In this document: positions 43,121-52,688 of the stretch, in pieces | Numbering within the stretch: the stretch's first letter is position 1 | Layout: each line of letters opens with the position of its first letter | From: Bacteroidaceae bacterium | GTDB taxonomy: Bacteria; Bacteroidota; Bacteroidia; Bacteroidales; Bacteroidaceae | DNA: 64,000 nt | Assembly (NCBI GenBank): GCA_016292045.1 | Contig: JAEEZX010000031.1 | Location: forward strand, 85,101-149,100 | Reading direction: 5' to 3' | Notes under the pieces: generated by a model | The model's database searches: none | Seen by the model: only the letters and a program-made list of their open reading frames with translations | What the model was told of the DNA's origin: nothing | Program-made: the position numbers and the translations under genes

Positions 43121-44971
43121 ATGGCAGAAAGTAAAGAAAAACTCTTTTCTGATTTCACTGCGCCGTCACGTCAGGAGTGGCGTGATAAGATTGAGGTAGA
43201 CCTCAAGGGAGCGGATTATCAGAAAAAAATGGTGTGGAGGACCAACGAAGGCTTCTCCATGGAACCGTTCTATCTCAAGGAGGATGTGGACAAGCTGGCC
43301 ACAGTGAATGCCTTGCCTGGAGAGTTCCCCTATGTGCGCGGCAACAAGAAGGCCGACAACGCATGGTATGTGCGTCAGGACATTGTGTGCGACTGTCCCA
43401 AGGAAGCCAACAGGAAAGCGCTCGACATCATGGAGCGTGGCGTTGACTCTCTGGGATTCACAATTCCTGCCGACAAGTTGAGTGCCGACTATATCGACAC
43501 CTTGCTTGACGGTATCTATTGCGACTGTGTGGAGCTGAATTTCCGCACTTGCCAGCGTCACAGCCTGGAACTGGCACAGATGCTCGCCGCATTCTTCAAG
43601 AAGAAGGGTTACGAGCCCGCCCGCATTTGCGGCAGCATCAGTTTCGACCCCATCGAGAAGATTGTGATGAAGGGTAAGGATGTGAGCCCCGTGCTCACTG
43701 CTGCTCCTGAAATGGTGGCTGCTCTCAAGGAGTATCCCAACTTCCGTGCTGTTACGGTGAATGCCTATAAGCTCACGGATGCAGGTGCTTACAGCTATCA
43801 GGATCTGGGTTATGCTCTTGCCTGGGGTAATGAGTACATGTCTCTGCTCACCGAGGCCGGTGTATCTGCTGAGGATGCAGCAAACAACATCAAGTTCAAC
43901 CTCGGCATCAACGGCGTCTATTTCATGGAGATTGCCAAGGTGCGTGCAGCCCGTATGCTGTGGGCTCAGATTGTGAGTCAGTACACAGATAATAAGGAGG
44001 CCTGCAAGATGCACGTATGTGCTTACACCACGACATACAATCAGACCATTTTTGACTCTTACGTGAATATGCTGCGCTCGCAGACAGAGACGATGTCTGC
44101 TGCTTTGGGCGGTGTGGAGAGCATAGTTGTGGTGCCTTTCGACGCTCCCTATGAAGTGCCGACAGACTTTGCAGAGCGTATCGCCCGTAACCAGCAGCTG
44201 TTGCTGAAGGACGAATGTCATTTCGACCGCATGGTGGATGTGGCAGGCGGTTCCTACTTCATCGAGGAGTTGACGAAGGCTCTCGCAGAGCAGGCATGGA
44301 AGCTGTTCCTCTCTGTGGAAGAGGAGGGCGGTTTCCTCGCAGCAGCAAAGGCCGGTACGGTGCAGAAGGTCATCAATGACACAAACGCAGCGCGCCATGC
44401 CAATGCCGGTAAGCGTAAGGAGTTCCTTCTGGGCACGAACCAGTTCCCCAACTTCACAGAGAAGAGTGAGGGCAAGCAGCCGATAGAGAAATGCGGTAAG
44501 TGCTGCGGCAATGCCGAGGCAGAGGGACAGGGCATACAGTCCAGCCGTCTGGCATCCGACTTTGAGACATTGCGTCTCACTACGGAGAAGGCAAAGAAAG
44601 TGCCCGTCGCTTTCATGCTCACCATCGGCAATCTGGCAATGCGTCAGGCTCGTGCGCAGTTCTCATGCAACTTCCTTGCAGCAGCAGGATATCAGGTGAT
44701 AGACAACCTCGGCTTCAAGACCGTAGAGGAAGGTGTTGACGCTGCCCTCAAGGCTGGTGCCGACATTGTGGTGATATGCTCCAGCGATGATGAATACGCA
44801 GAGTATGCAGTGCCTGCCTTCAAGTATCTGAACGGCCGGGCAATGTTTGTTGTGGCCGGTGCTCCTGCTTGCATGGAGGACTTGCAGAAAGAAGGCATAG
44901 AGAATTATATTCATGTGAGAGTCGACCAGTTGAAGACCCTCAAGGAGTACAATCAAAAACTCGGTATCTAA
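43121..44971 (+). CDS. mutA: Methylmalonyl-CoA mutase, small (beta) subunit
   Basis: This 616-residue subunit pairs with MutB to interconvert succinyl-CoA and methylmalonyl-CoA, the key step of the succinate-propionate route in Bacteroidales. It has a TIM-barrel part ([42 protein letters not shown] near 255-276) and a degenerate cobalamin-like domain at the C-terminus ([20 protein letters not shown] near 491). That domain lacks the DxHxxG cobalt-binding motif, as expected for the non-catalytic subunit. mutB follows after 2 bp. Confidence 0.95.
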   Translation: MAESKEKLFSDFTAPSRQEWRDKIEVDLKGADYQKKMVWRTNEGFSMEPFYLKEDVDKLATVNALPGEFPYVRGNKKADNAWYVRQDIVCDCPKEANRKALDIMERGVDSLGFTIPADKLSADYIDTLLDGIYCDCVELNFRTCQRHSLELAQMLAAFFKKKGYEPARICGSISFDPIEKIVMKGKDVSPVLTAAPEMVAALKEYPNFRAVTVNAYKLTDAGAYSYQDLGYALAWGNEYMSLLTEAGVSAEDAANNIKFNLGINGVYFMEIAKVRAARMLWAQIVSQYTDNKEACKMHVCAYTTTYNQTIFDSYVNMLRSQTETMSAALGGVESIVVVPFDAPYEVPTDFAERIARNQQLLLKDECHFDRMVDVAGGSYFIEELTKALAEQAWKLFLSVEEEGGFLAAAKAGTVQKVINDTNAARHANAGKRKEFLLGTNQFPNFTEKSEGKQPIEKCGKCCGNAEAEGQGIQSSRLASDFETLRLTTEKAKKVPVAFMLTIGNLAMRQARAQFSCNFLAAAGYQVIDNLGFKTVEEGVDAALKAGADIVVICSSDDEYAEYAVPAFKYLNGRAMFVVAGAPACMEDLQKEGIENYIHVRVDQLKTLKEYNQKLGI

Positions 44972-44973
44972 CT

Positions 44974-47142
44974 ATGGCACGTAAATCATTCAACAATATC
45001 GATATCTTCTCTGGCATCGAGGCAAAGAACGGCCTGGAGTGGCAGAAGGAGAATAATATCACAGCAAACTGGAAGACTGCCGAGCAGATTGATATCCAGC
45101 CCGTTTACACAAAAGAGGATCTTGAAGGTATGGAGCACCTTGACTTTGCAGCCGGTATTCCTCCCTTCCTCCGCGGCCCTTACAGTATGATGTATCCTTT
45201 CCGCCCGTGGACAATCCGTCAGTATGCAGGTTTCTCTACGGCTGAGGAATCCAATGCTTTCTATCGCCGCAACCTTGCCAGCGGTCAGAAGGGTCTTTCC
45301 GTAGCCTTCGACCTTCCTACGCATCGTGGCTATGATCCCGACAACCAGCGTGTTGTGGGTGATGTAGGTAAGGCAGGTGTGAGCATCTGTTCGCTGGAGA
45401 ACATGAAGGTGCTCTTCGCTGGTATCCCCCTGAACAAGATGTCCGTCTCCATGACGATGAACGGAGCGGTGCTTCCCATCCTTGCTTTCTATATCAACGC
45501 AGGACTGGAGCAGGGCGCACAGCTTGAGGAGATGGCCGGTACAATCCAGAACGATATCCTCAAGGAGTTCATGGTGCGTAACACATACATCTATCCGCCA
45601 GCATTCTCAATGAAGATTATTGCCGACATCTTCGAGTTTACATCTCAGAAGATGCCTAAGTTCAACTCCATCTCCATCTCCGGCTATCATATGCAGGCGG
45701 CCGGTGCTACGGCTGATATCGAGTTGGCTTACACTTTGGCTGACGGTATGGACTATCTGCGTGCCGGTATCAATGCCGGTATCGATGTGGACGCATTTGC
45801 TCCCCGTCTGTCCTTCTTCTGGGCTATCGGTGTAAACCACTTTATGGAGATTGCCAAGATGCGTGCAGGACGTCTGCTGTGGGCTAAGATTGTGAAGAGC
45901 TTCGGTGCGAAGAATCCCAAGAGTATGGCTTTGCGTACCCACTCTCAGACTTCCGGTTGGTCGCTCACAGAGCAGGATCCCTTCAATAACGTAGGCCGTA
46001 CCTGTATTGAGGCTATGGCTGCCGTACTGGGCCACACTCAGAGCCTGCATACCAACGCCCTTGACGAGGCAATCGCTCTGCCGACAGACTTCAGTGCACG
46101 TATCGCACGTAACACTCAGATCTACATCCAGAACGAGACACAGGTCTGCAAGCATATCGACCCGTGGGCAGGTTCCTACTATGTAGAGAAACTCACTCAG
46201 GAGCTTTATGAGAAGGCTTGGGCTCACATTCAGGAGATTGAGAAACTGGGCGGTATGGCAAAGGCCATCGAAACAGGTCTTCCCAAGATGCGTATCGAGG
46301 AAGCTGCAGCCCGCACTCAGGCACGTATCGACAGCGGTACGCAAACCATCGTGGGTGTCAACCGCTATCGTCTCGATCACGAGGATCCTATCGACATCCT
46401 TGAAATTGATAATACCGCTGTGCGTAAGCAACAGGAGGAGTCTCTCGCTCAATTGAGAGCCAACCGTGATGAGGCTCAGGTGAAGGCAGACCTTGAAGCC
46501 ATCACCAAGTGTGTGCAGGAATTCCAGGATGGCAAGAAGTCTGAGAACAACCTGCTCGACCTTGCTGTGAAGGCTGCCGGTCACAGGGCTACCCTTGGAG
46601 AGATTTCCGATGCCTGCGAAGCTGTCGTAGGACGTTATAAAGCCATTATTAGAACTATTTCAGGCGTGTATAGTAGTGAAGCAAAGAATGACAACCTCTT
46701 TAAGAAGGCCTGTCAGATGACTGATGAGTTTGCAAAGAAGGAGGGCCGTCGTCCTCGTATCATGGTAGCTAAGATGGGTCAGGACGGCCACGATCGCGGT
46801 GCCAAGGTGGTTGCTACCGGTTATGCCGACTGCGGCTTTGACGTAGATATGGGTCCCTTGTTCCAGACACCGGAAGAAGCTGCACGTGAGGCAGTTGAGA
46901 ACGATGTCCACATCGTGGGTGCCTCTTCTCTTGCTGCAGGTCATAAGACACTTATCCCTCAGCTTATCGAGGAACTGAAGAAACTCGGTCGTGAGGATAT
47001 TATGGTGACGGCAGGCGGTGTGATCCCTGCTCAGGACTATGATTTCCTCTACAAAGCCGGTGTGGCATGTATCTTCGGTCCCGGCACTCCCGTGGCTTAT
47101 TCAGCTGTCGAGATGATGAAGATTCTCCTTGGTCACGACTAA
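44974..47142 (+). CDS. mutB: Methylmalonyl-CoA mutase, large (alpha, catalytic) subunit
   Basis: The 722-residue catalytic subunit starts at ATG 44974 ([12 protein letters not shown]), 2 bp after mutA. The substrate barrel includes [20 protein letters not shown] near 70-89 and the [10 protein letters not shown] loop near 235. The C-terminal domain carries the cobalamin motif [11 protein letters not shown] near 603-613, with the His that replaces the lower base. Adenosylcobalamin is therefore required, and the host must make or import B12. No cobalamin riboswitch was seen upstream. A terminator hairpin follows at 47171-47207. Confidence 0.97.
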   Translation: MARKSFNNIDIFSGIEAKNGLEWQKENNITANWKTAEQIDIQPVYTKEDLEGMEHLDFAAGIPPFLRGPYSMMYPFRPWTIRQYAGFSTAEESNAFYRRNLASGQKGLSVAFDLPTHRGYDPDNQRVVGDVGKAGVSICSLENMKVLFAGIPLNKMSVSMTMNGAVLPILAFYINAGLEQGAQLEEMAGTIQNDILKEFMVRNTYIYPPAFSMKIIADIFEFTSQKMPKFNSISISGYHMQAAGATADIELAYTLADGMDYLRAGINAGIDVDAFAPRLSFFWAIGVNHFMEIAKMRAGRLLWAKIVKSFGAKNPKSMALRTHSQTSGWSLTEQDPFNNVGRTCIEAMAAVLGHTQSLHTNALDEAIALPTDFSARIARNTQIYIQNETQVCKHIDPWAGSYYVEKLTQELYEKAWAHIQEIEKLGGMAKAIETGLPKMRIEEAAARTQARIDSGTQTIVGVNRYRLDHEDPIDILEIDNTAVRKQQEESLAQLRANRDEAQVKADLEAITKCVQEFQDGKKSENNLLDLAVKAAGHRATLGEISDACEAVVGRYKAIIRTISGVYSSEAKNDNLFKKACQMTDEFAKKEGRRPRIMVAKMGQDGHDRGAKVVATGYADCGFDVDMGPLFQTPEEAAREAVENDVHIVGASSLAAGHKTLIPQLIEELKKLGREDIMVTAGGVIPAQDYDFLYKAGVACIFGPGTPVAYSAVEMMKILLGHD

Positions 47143-47170
47143 ATCCTTGGAGATGAAATAGAAAAGAGTG

Positions 47171-47207
47171 GGGCGGAGCGCTGTCAATGTGTCTCCGCCC
47201 TGATTTT
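47171..47207 (+). terminator. Terminator of mutAB
   Basis: GGGCGGAG (47171-47178) pairs with CTCCGCCC (47193-47200), followed by TGATTTT. Confidence 0.7.
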
Positions 47208-47220
47208 GATTTATGTACCC

Positions 47221-48186
47221 ATGCGCGTGCGCGAAATTCTTGTTTTGATGTGCCTGCTTCTGGTTCTATCGGCAGTTGCTGAGAGACGTTTGCGCTGCGG
47301 ATGCTACAATGTGGAGAATCTCTTTGATACAATCCACGATGAGGGAAAGAACGACTACGAGTTCCTGCCCGATGCTTCACGTCAATGGAATACATATCGA
47401 TATTGGCGTAAGCTTCATCATATAGCAAAAGTCGTTGCAGCAATGTCTGAAGACTACGGACCTCCGATTTTCCTGGGACTTTGTGAAGTGGAGAACGACT
47501 CATGTCTCCGTGACCTTACACGTCGCAGCGAGTTGCGTCAAATGGGATATGATTTCCTTATTACAAACGGTCCCGACGCCCGTGGAGTGGAGACAGCATT
47601 GCTTTATCAGTCAGTCTTCTTTCGTGTGGTGGAACATCGCGGAGTGCGTATTCCGTCTGTAGAACACGGTTATCGTCCCACGCGCGACATACTATATGTA
47701 AAAGGTGTTCTGCATACGGGAGATACATTACATGTTGCGGTGGTTCATTTTCCTTCTCGTGCAAGAAGTTCATCTGCGACTTCTGCTAACCGTATGCTTG
47801 CTGCTGAAACGTTGCGTTATTTAGCTGATTCTCTTAGCAATAAGGCGTTTGTTGTGATGGGTGACTTTAATGCCGAACCGTCGGATGTTATCTTCCGCTC
47901 TGTACTTCTGGACTCGGGCTCTCCTTTAATATCTCTTGTCACACAAAACAAAAAGCGCCTTCGCAAAGCGGAAGGCACTTATGTATTCAGGGGGCAGTGG
48001 GGATATCTTGACCACATTCTCATCACCGCACCGATGCGGAAATGGATTTCAGGAGAAGCTTATCCCTTCAAGCGACCTTTTATGCTTACGGAAAAGGGAC
48101 TTCCTTATCGCACATATTTAGGTCCTGCTTACCGAAGGGGTTATAGCGACCACTTGCCCATTGTGGTGGATATGCTTATCCCTTGA
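47221..48186 (+). CDS. Exported endonuclease/exonuclease/phosphatase-family protein
   Basis: The 321-residue protein starts at ATG 47221 (MRVREILVLMCLLLVLSAVA), whose hydrophobic N-terminus is a signal peptide. An in-frame TTG at 47206 would precede this and lies in the terminator tail. Family motifs are present in order: CGCYNVENLFDT near 27-38, LGLCEVEN near 86-93, VVMGDFNAEPSD near 217-228, and YSDHLPIVVDM near the end. The Glu, Asp-Asn and Asp-His residues form the usual metal-dependent phosphodiesterase site. An extracytoplasmic nuclease or lipid/sugar phosphatase is possible. Confidence 0.88.
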   Translation: MRVREILVLMCLLLVLSAVAERRLRCGCYNVENLFDTIHDEGKNDYEFLPDASRQWNTYRYWRKLHHIAKVVAAMSEDYGPPIFLGLCEVENDSCLRDLTRRSELRQMGYDFLITNGPDARGVETALLYQSVFFRVVEHRGVRIPSVEHGYRPTRDILYVKGVLHTGDTLHVAVVHFPSRARSSSATSANRMLAAETLRYLADSLSNKAFVVMGDFNAEPSDVIFRSVLLDSGSPLISLVTQNKKRLRKAEGTYVFRGQWGYLDHILITAPMRKWISGEAYPFKRPFMLTEKGLPYRTYLGPAYRRGYSDHLPIVVDMLIP

Positions 48187-48193
48187 GAAGTAT

Positions 48194-48535
48194 TTACATC
48201 ATATCCATTGTACGGCTCTTGACCATTTCGGCATCGGAGGGCGTAATGATTGTGATATAGAGAATATCGGTGCGTCCTTCGAGCATGGCGAGATCCTCGG
48301 AACTTATGGTCAGAGTGTCGCCCTCTATTGAATATTTCACGTTCTTAACAGACAGACCGTCAGCACTTGCAAAACGTATAGCGTATTCCTCGCCCTGTGC
48401 AACGCGCACCTGAGCCGGCACGTTAACCTGTACCTTGTCAAAGCGCTTCACTCCCATTGCCTTACTCTTAGTTGTCTTTGCATCAATACCCATTGTGGCA
48501 AATATGGCAACGGCGATAATAAACATCTTTTTCAT
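48194..48535 (-). CDS. Small exported GIN/DUF2807-like protein
   Basis: The 113-residue protein starts at ATG 48535 (MKKMFIIAVAIFATMGIDAK), a clear signal peptide. The rest (FDKVQVNVPAQVRVAQGEEY, then SIEGDTLTISSED) resembles one blade of the DUF2807/GIN-head beta-helix proteins, which are normally about 220 residues long. It is therefore a short version or a truncated copy. A TACCTTTG box at 48594-48601 on its strand would give a 55-nt leader. Function is unknown. Confidence 0.75.
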   Translation of the reverse strand: MKKMFIIAVAIFATMGIDAKTTKSKAMGVKRFDKVQVNVPAQVRVAQGEEYAIRFASADGLSVKNVKYSIEGDTLTISSEDLAMLEGRTDILYITIITPSDAEMVKSRTMDMM

Positions 48536-48593
48536 AGCAGTATTTCTTTTGTTTTTTAAGTTCATTTTGTGTCGTCTTTTTATTTTGACGATG

Positions 48594-48601
48594 CAAAGGT
48601 A
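48594..48601 (-). promoter_or_regulatory. -7 box of the GIN-like gene
   Basis: TACCTTTG on the minus strand, with transcription expected near 48590. Confidence 0.5.
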
Positions 48602-48710
48602 CGGCATTTCTTGTTGCCGTTTGGTGGCTTTTTCCCTATTCCTGTGGGGGAAATTCCTACTCTAACGAAAAATAGATATCCCCCAAAGTCCTTTTCTCGC
48701 TATTTTTCAC

Positions 48711-48718
48711 TACCTTTG
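48711..48718 (+). promoter_or_regulatory. -7 box of the GH35 gene
   Basis: TACCTTTG ends 5 nt before ATG 48724, so the mRNA is expected to begin about 2 nt before the start codon. Confidence 0.55.
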
Positions 48719-48723
48719 TACCC

Positions 48724-50862
48724 ATGCAACGTATCTCTTTTATTATATTCTTTGTGCTGCTCTTTATTGCAAAGAGTGCTATGTGTGCGGACACATTTAG
48801 TTTTGGTGAGTATCGTAATCCCGAGGGTCACACCATAGAAGTTGATGCTCAGGGCCTTCTGATAGATGGACAACCCGTAATCCCTGTGATGGGAGAGATT
48901 CATTTCTCACGTGTTCCCGAGTATGAATGGCGACGCGAGGTGCAGAAAATGAAGGCTGGAGGTGTCACTATTATTGCTACGTATGTGTTCTGGAATCACC
49001 ATGAATACGAGGAAGGGCGTTGGGATTGGTCCGGTAACCGTAATCTGCGCAAGTTTATACAGATATGTAAAGAAGAGAAGATGCCGGTTGTCTTGCGCAT
49101 CGGTCCTTTCTGTCATGGTGAAGTGTGGCAGGGCGGTTTTCCTGCTTGGCTTACCGATAAGGCTGCTTCTGACGAAAATTACAAGTTGCGTACGACAGCT
49201 GCAGGTTTCATGGAGGAGTCACGTTTGCTATATGCAGCAATTGCCTCCCAGGTGAACGACCTCATCTGGCGTGAAGGCGGTCCCATCATCGGTGTGCAGA
49301 TAGAAAACGAGAGTCGTGGTCCGTGGCCTTATTTGCAGGCTCTCAAGGATATTGCGGTCAAAGTGGGGTTTGATGTGCCGTTCTACACACGTACCGGTTG
49401 GCCCCGGCTTTCAGGACCAGAGACATTCGGTGAACTGTTGCCTCTATACGGCGACTATGCGGACGGTTTCTGGGATCGTAGCATCCGTGAGATGCCGGGC
49501 GACTATCCCAAAGCATTTCTTTTCCGTCGCAGTCCTGTGGCTGCAACAATTGCCACAGAGACATTCTCTGCCTCTGAGATGCAAGGCGAGAATGCGGATG
49601 CCGGCGCTAAGACATACCCTTATCTTACGTGCGAATTGGGTGGCGGCATGATGACGTCATATCACCGTCGTATAAATATTTCCGGTCGTGAGGCTCTTCC
49701 TCTTGCTATCTGCAAGCTGGGTAGCGGCAGTAATATGCTCGGCTACTATATGTATCATGGTGGCAGTAATCCTTGGAATCCCCAGCACACGATGGCAGAG
49801 ACACAGGATTCGCCTGTTACCAACTACAACGACCTTCCTCACATCTCCTATGACTTCCAGGCTCCTCTCGGGGAGATGGGGCAGCCTCAGGAGGTGAGTT
49901 TCCAGGAACTGCGTCTTTTGCATCTTTTCCTGCAGTCGTTTGGCGGCCTCCTTCGCGATATGCCTGTAGATACGCTTTCCGATCACTATGCTCGTCGCGG
50001 ATGCTTTGTGTTCCGTAACGACTATGTGCGCATTCTCAACGAGAAGGGGAAATCTTCTGTAACTATACAGCGTATGCCTTTCCAGGGTCACACGGTTTCT
50101 ACTTCTACTGCGCAGCCTCTGACAGCTATTGGCAACCATCTTTATCTTGTGGAGATTCCCGGTGAGAATCCCTCTGTCAGCATTGATGGAGCAGCGCCTA
50201 CGTCGATGAAGTTTAATCAGGCTAGAAAGTTCAAGAATATAACAGTCACCGTACTGTCCCGCGAGCGAGCTTACCAGACATATTTTGTGGATGGACATCC
50301 GGTCACAGCCGACGGACTGGCTTACGACAGCGGCAACGGTATGCGTGTGGAGCGCTGGGTCGTACGCGGCTCTTTCCTTCCGGATCCTCTTGCTCCCTAT
50401 GAGGGAATTCGTGATGTTCCTATGGGACCGCAGCAAGTATCTGCCCAACCGCGTGAGAGTGATTTTGCAAAGGCTGCCCGTTGGAGCCTGTGGTCAAATA
50501 TGGGTGGTGAAGGTGCTATCAGCCGTATGTTATATGAGGAAATGCTCCGTCGTCCGGATTTTTATTATTTACGTGTTCATTATATTGGTGACTGCGCCCG
50601 TATGTGGGGTTCTTCTATCGGTGACGACGGTTTGAGCGGTGAGCGTCTGGTGCAGGATAATTTCTGGAACGGCAAGCCGATGTGGGTTCGTTTCTCCGAT
50701 GTGTCAAAGACAGGCGAGTTGCAGATATTGCCTGTAGAGAAGCGTTTCCCAATTTATTTCCAGCGTGAACAGCGTGCGATTCTCGATCCCTCTGGGGATG
50801 AGGGCTTATGTCGCATAGAAAGAATAGAGATTGTCGAACGACAGTCTAAGTCATTAAAGTAA
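48724..50862 (+). CDS. Exported beta-galactosidase, GH35
   Basis: The 712-residue protein has a signal peptide (MQRISFIIFFVLLFIAKSAM). The GH35 barrel has VMGEIHFSRVPEYEWRREVQ near 55-74, the signature GGPIIGVQIENE with the acid/base Glu near residue 193, and a probable nucleophile in YLTCELGGGM near 300. C-terminal jelly-roll domains follow from about 480. It would remove galactose from pectic galactan or xyloglucan fragments, in line with the pectin enzymes elsewhere in the window. The start codon lies almost at the predicted transcription start. Confidence 0.93.
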   Translation: MQRISFIIFFVLLFIAKSAMCADTFSFGEYRNPEGHTIEVDAQGLLIDGQPVIPVMGEIHFSRVPEYEWRREVQKMKAGGVTIIATYVFWNHHEYEEGRWDWSGNRNLRKFIQICKEEKMPVVLRIGPFCHGEVWQGGFPAWLTDKAASDENYKLRTTAAGFMEESRLLYAAIASQVNDLIWREGGPIIGVQIENESRGPWPYLQALKDIAVKVGFDVPFYTRTGWPRLSGPETFGELLPLYGDYADGFWDRSIREMPGDYPKAFLFRRSPVAATIATETFSASEMQGENADAGAKTYPYLTCELGGGMMTSYHRRINISGREALPLAICKLGSGSNMLGYYMYHGGSNPWNPQHTMAETQDSPVTNYNDLPHISYDFQAPLGEMGQPQEVSFQELRLLHLFLQSFGGLLRDMPVDTLSDHYARRGCFVFRNDYVRILNEKGKSSVTIQRMPFQGHTVSTSTAQPLTAIGNHLYLVEIPGENPSVSIDGAAPTSMKFNQARKFKNITVTVLSRERAYQTYFVDGHPVTADGLAYDSGNGMRVERWVVRGSFLPDPLAPYEGIRDVPMGPQQVSAQPRESDFAKAARWSLWSNMGGEGAISRMLYEEMLRRPDFYYLRVHYIGDCARMWGSSIGDDGLSGERLVQDNFWNGKPMWVRFSDVSKTGELQILPVEKRFPIYFQREQRAILDPSGDEGLCRIERIEIVERQSKSLK

Positions 50863-50864
50863 AC

Positions 50865-50897
50865 AAAAATTGGCGACTCGTTTGAGCGCCAATTTTT
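50865..50897. terminator. Bidirectional terminator
   Basis: AAAAATTGGCG (50865-50875) pairs with CGCCAATTTTT (50887-50897). It serves both the GH35 gene and the minus-strand run ending at 50910. Confidence 0.85.
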
Positions 50898-50909
50898 ATT
50901 TTCTGTTTA

Positions 50910-51158
50910 TCAGAAATCGTGACCGAGGGCTGTTTCTTTATTGCCAGTCTGTCGTTTCAGACCGCTCCGCTCAATGGCATCGGTGCGCTCGTCCTGAGTC
51001 CATGAGTTCCAAACAACAGTACACTCTGGATATGGCTTGCCAGTGAGGAGCTCCTTATTGGCAATAGTCTGGGAAGAATACCATTTCTGATGTTCCACAT
51101 TGCGTGTTTTGCAAGGATGTGGGCAGGAATTACATCTGTGATCGTTAATGCATGCCAT
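50910..51158 (-). CDS. Small cysteine-containing protein, unknown
   Basis: The 82-residue protein begins MACINDHRCNSCPHPCKTRN, with Cys at 3, 9, 12 and 16 that could bind a metal, followed by a hydrophilic region (GKPYPECTVVWNSWTQDERT). It ends just before the bidirectional terminator and is the last gene of the long minus-strand run, which supports its being real. I do not recognise the family. The gap to the FHA gene is filled by TTTAGAGTTTA words. Confidence 0.5.
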   Translation of the reverse strand: MACINDHRCNSCPHPCKTRNVEHQKWYSSQTIANKELLTGKPYPECTVVWNSWTQDERTDAIERSGLKRQTGNKETALGHDF

Positions 51159-51159
51159 G

Positions 51160-51196
51160 ATATTTAGTTTAGAGTTTATAGTTTAGTGTTTAGAGA
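51160..51196. repeat. TTTAGTTTAGAGTTTA word block
   Basis: Variations of AGTTTAGAGTTTATAG fill the 45-bp gap between two co-directional genes. Confidence 0.65.
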
Positions 51197-51203
51197 TTCT
51201 CAT

Positions 51204-51608
51204 TTATTCCGGTTCGCGAAATATCATCGTTGTAGCTCCGATTGTTATTATGTCGCCGTCGGAGAGAGGCATTCTGTCCTGGTCTCGCAGGATATCGTTC
51301 ATATAGAAAGTACCGGTATTGGACGGCGCATCTCGCAAAAGCCAGCGTAGCATACCGTTTTTCTTTCGCTCCACACGTATGATGCAGTGCTTGGTGTCTA
51401 CACTGGGATCAGTTGTTTCAATAGGTTGGTTTATTTCCGTACCATGTACCCAACGTCCGAAGATGTTGTCGCCCTCGACAAGCTGTTTGAACTGGCGATA
51501 GTGAAAAACATTCTCCACCACAACCACTGCACCGAACTCACCCACGACGTCATCAACGTCCTCTCCGCTTTTGAAGCGACCAGGGTAGGTATGACGCGGA
51601 TGCTTCAT
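51204..51608 (-). CDS. FHA-domain protein
   Basis: The 134-residue protein is essentially one forkhead-associated domain preceded by about 35 residues. Typical features are GDNIFGRWV near 46-54, the phosphothreonine-binding loop DPSVDTKHCIIRVER near 67-81, SNTGTFYMNDILR near 96-108, and LSDGDIITIGATTMIF near the end. It should bind phosphothreonine peptides. The ATG directly follows the TAA of the HU/SPOR gene, so the two are translationally coupled. Confidence 0.85.
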   Translation of the reverse strand: MKHPRHTYPGRFKSGEDVDDVVGEFGAVVVVENVFHYRQFKQLVEGDNIFGRWVHGTEINQPIETTDPSVDTKHCIIRVERKKNGMLRWLLRDAPSNTGTFYMNDILRDQDRMPLSDGDIITIGATTMIFREPE

Positions 51609-52679
51609 TTAAAGTTTGGTTGTCCAGATGTCGTAGAACTCATCAGACATGTTGCGCAATTCGCGTGCCTTGATGATAGCATCATCTTCTGTAGCGAAAC
51701 CTGGCAATATGACGCGCTTCATCTGTCCGTTTCTTTCCGGTACGGCGACTGCGCCATTGACACCCATTTTGTTAAGTGTCTTGATGTATGCTTCTGCGTG
51801 AGTCTCTGTAGTTGACGAAGCCATTACTATGCAGTATGTGCCTTCAACCTTTACCTCGGTATTAGCAGCAGGAGCTTTCTGTATCGGTTTCGCAACAGCC
51901 TCTGGTTGCTGTGGGGCAGGTTGCTCTGCTTTGGGGAGCGACTGCTCGGAGAGAGGTTTCTGTGTGGCCGGACGTTTATGAGGTTTTGCGACCGGTGTTT
52001 CTTCTACAGCAACAGGAGCCTGGGACTCAACTTCCTGACGTGGCATAAGCATCGTCTTATAGAATGTGTGGAAGCCGGCTTCCAGTCTGCTGGGCACATC
52101 GTACTGCTGACAGAGCTGTACTCCGGGAACGATGAGTATGAAAGCCACGAGCAAAGCAGCTGCTACACGCAGAGTGCGACGCACAACCTTGCGCGACAGG
52201 CGTATGGTAATGTATTCGTTTTCCATATCGTCAATGATTCGAGCTTTTATATCGCTCTCGGGAAGAGGGCGAGCCTCCACAATGTCTAGAGCAAAGAACT
52301 CGGGAGAAGTGATGCCTGCCTCGCAGGGAGAGAAAGTTACCACACCATTGTCATTCTGGAGAAATTGTCCGATACTTCCAAGCTCAGCTTCGCCCAGGGA
52401 AAGTAGGTTGTCGCGGAGATCTGCCACATAGTTTGTGACAATAGCCCGCGCCATGTCGCCAGACAGGTGATGCAGACGCATAAGAAGAGCCTGAATTCCG
52501 TTGTCTTCCGCTTGTTCGTCAGCCTCGAAAAGAAGATTGCGACTAGGGGGAAGAAATGTGAAATCCGACTCAGAGTAATGAGCAGGTAACACCTTGACAA
52601 TCAGGCGCCCCAAACCGGGAATGCTCACAACGTTTTGCCGTAAAAGCAGGTATTCAATATGTTCAGCTAAATCTTTCAC
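51609..52679 (-). CDS. HU-CCDC81 and SPOR domain membrane protein
   Basis: The 356-residue protein has an N-terminal HU-CCDC81-like pair of domains (about 1-135; LAEHIEYLLLRQNVVSIPGLGRL). A single membrane helix lies at about 172-190 (LRVAAALLVAFILIVPGVQL), followed by a Pro/Ala/Gln-rich periplasmic linker (about 212-280) and a SPOR domain (about 283-356) that binds denuded septal peptidoglycan. This is a Bacteroidetes-specific layout and suggests a link between a cytoplasmic DNA-binding-like fold and the division site. Its neighbours include an FHA gene and, further up the run, ftsE. Confidence 0.87.
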   Translation of the reverse strand: MKDLAEHIEYLLLRQNVVSIPGLGRLIVKVLPAHYSESDFTFLPPSRNLLFEADEQAEDNGIQALLMRLHHLSGDMARAIVTNYVADLRDNLLSLGEAELGSIGQFLQNDNGVVTFSPCEAGITSPEFFALDIVEARPLPESDIKARIIDDMENEYITIRLSRKVVRRTLRVAAALLVAFILIVPGVQLCQQYDVPSRLEAGFHTFYKTMLMPRQEVESQAPVAVEETPVAKPHKRPATQKPLSEQSLPKAEQPAPQQPEAVAKPIQKAPAANTEVKVEGTYCIVMASSTTETHAEAYIKTLNKMGVNGAVAVPERNGQMKRVILPGFATEDDAIIKARELRNMSDEFYDIWTTKL

Positions 52680-52688
52680 GCTGCAAAG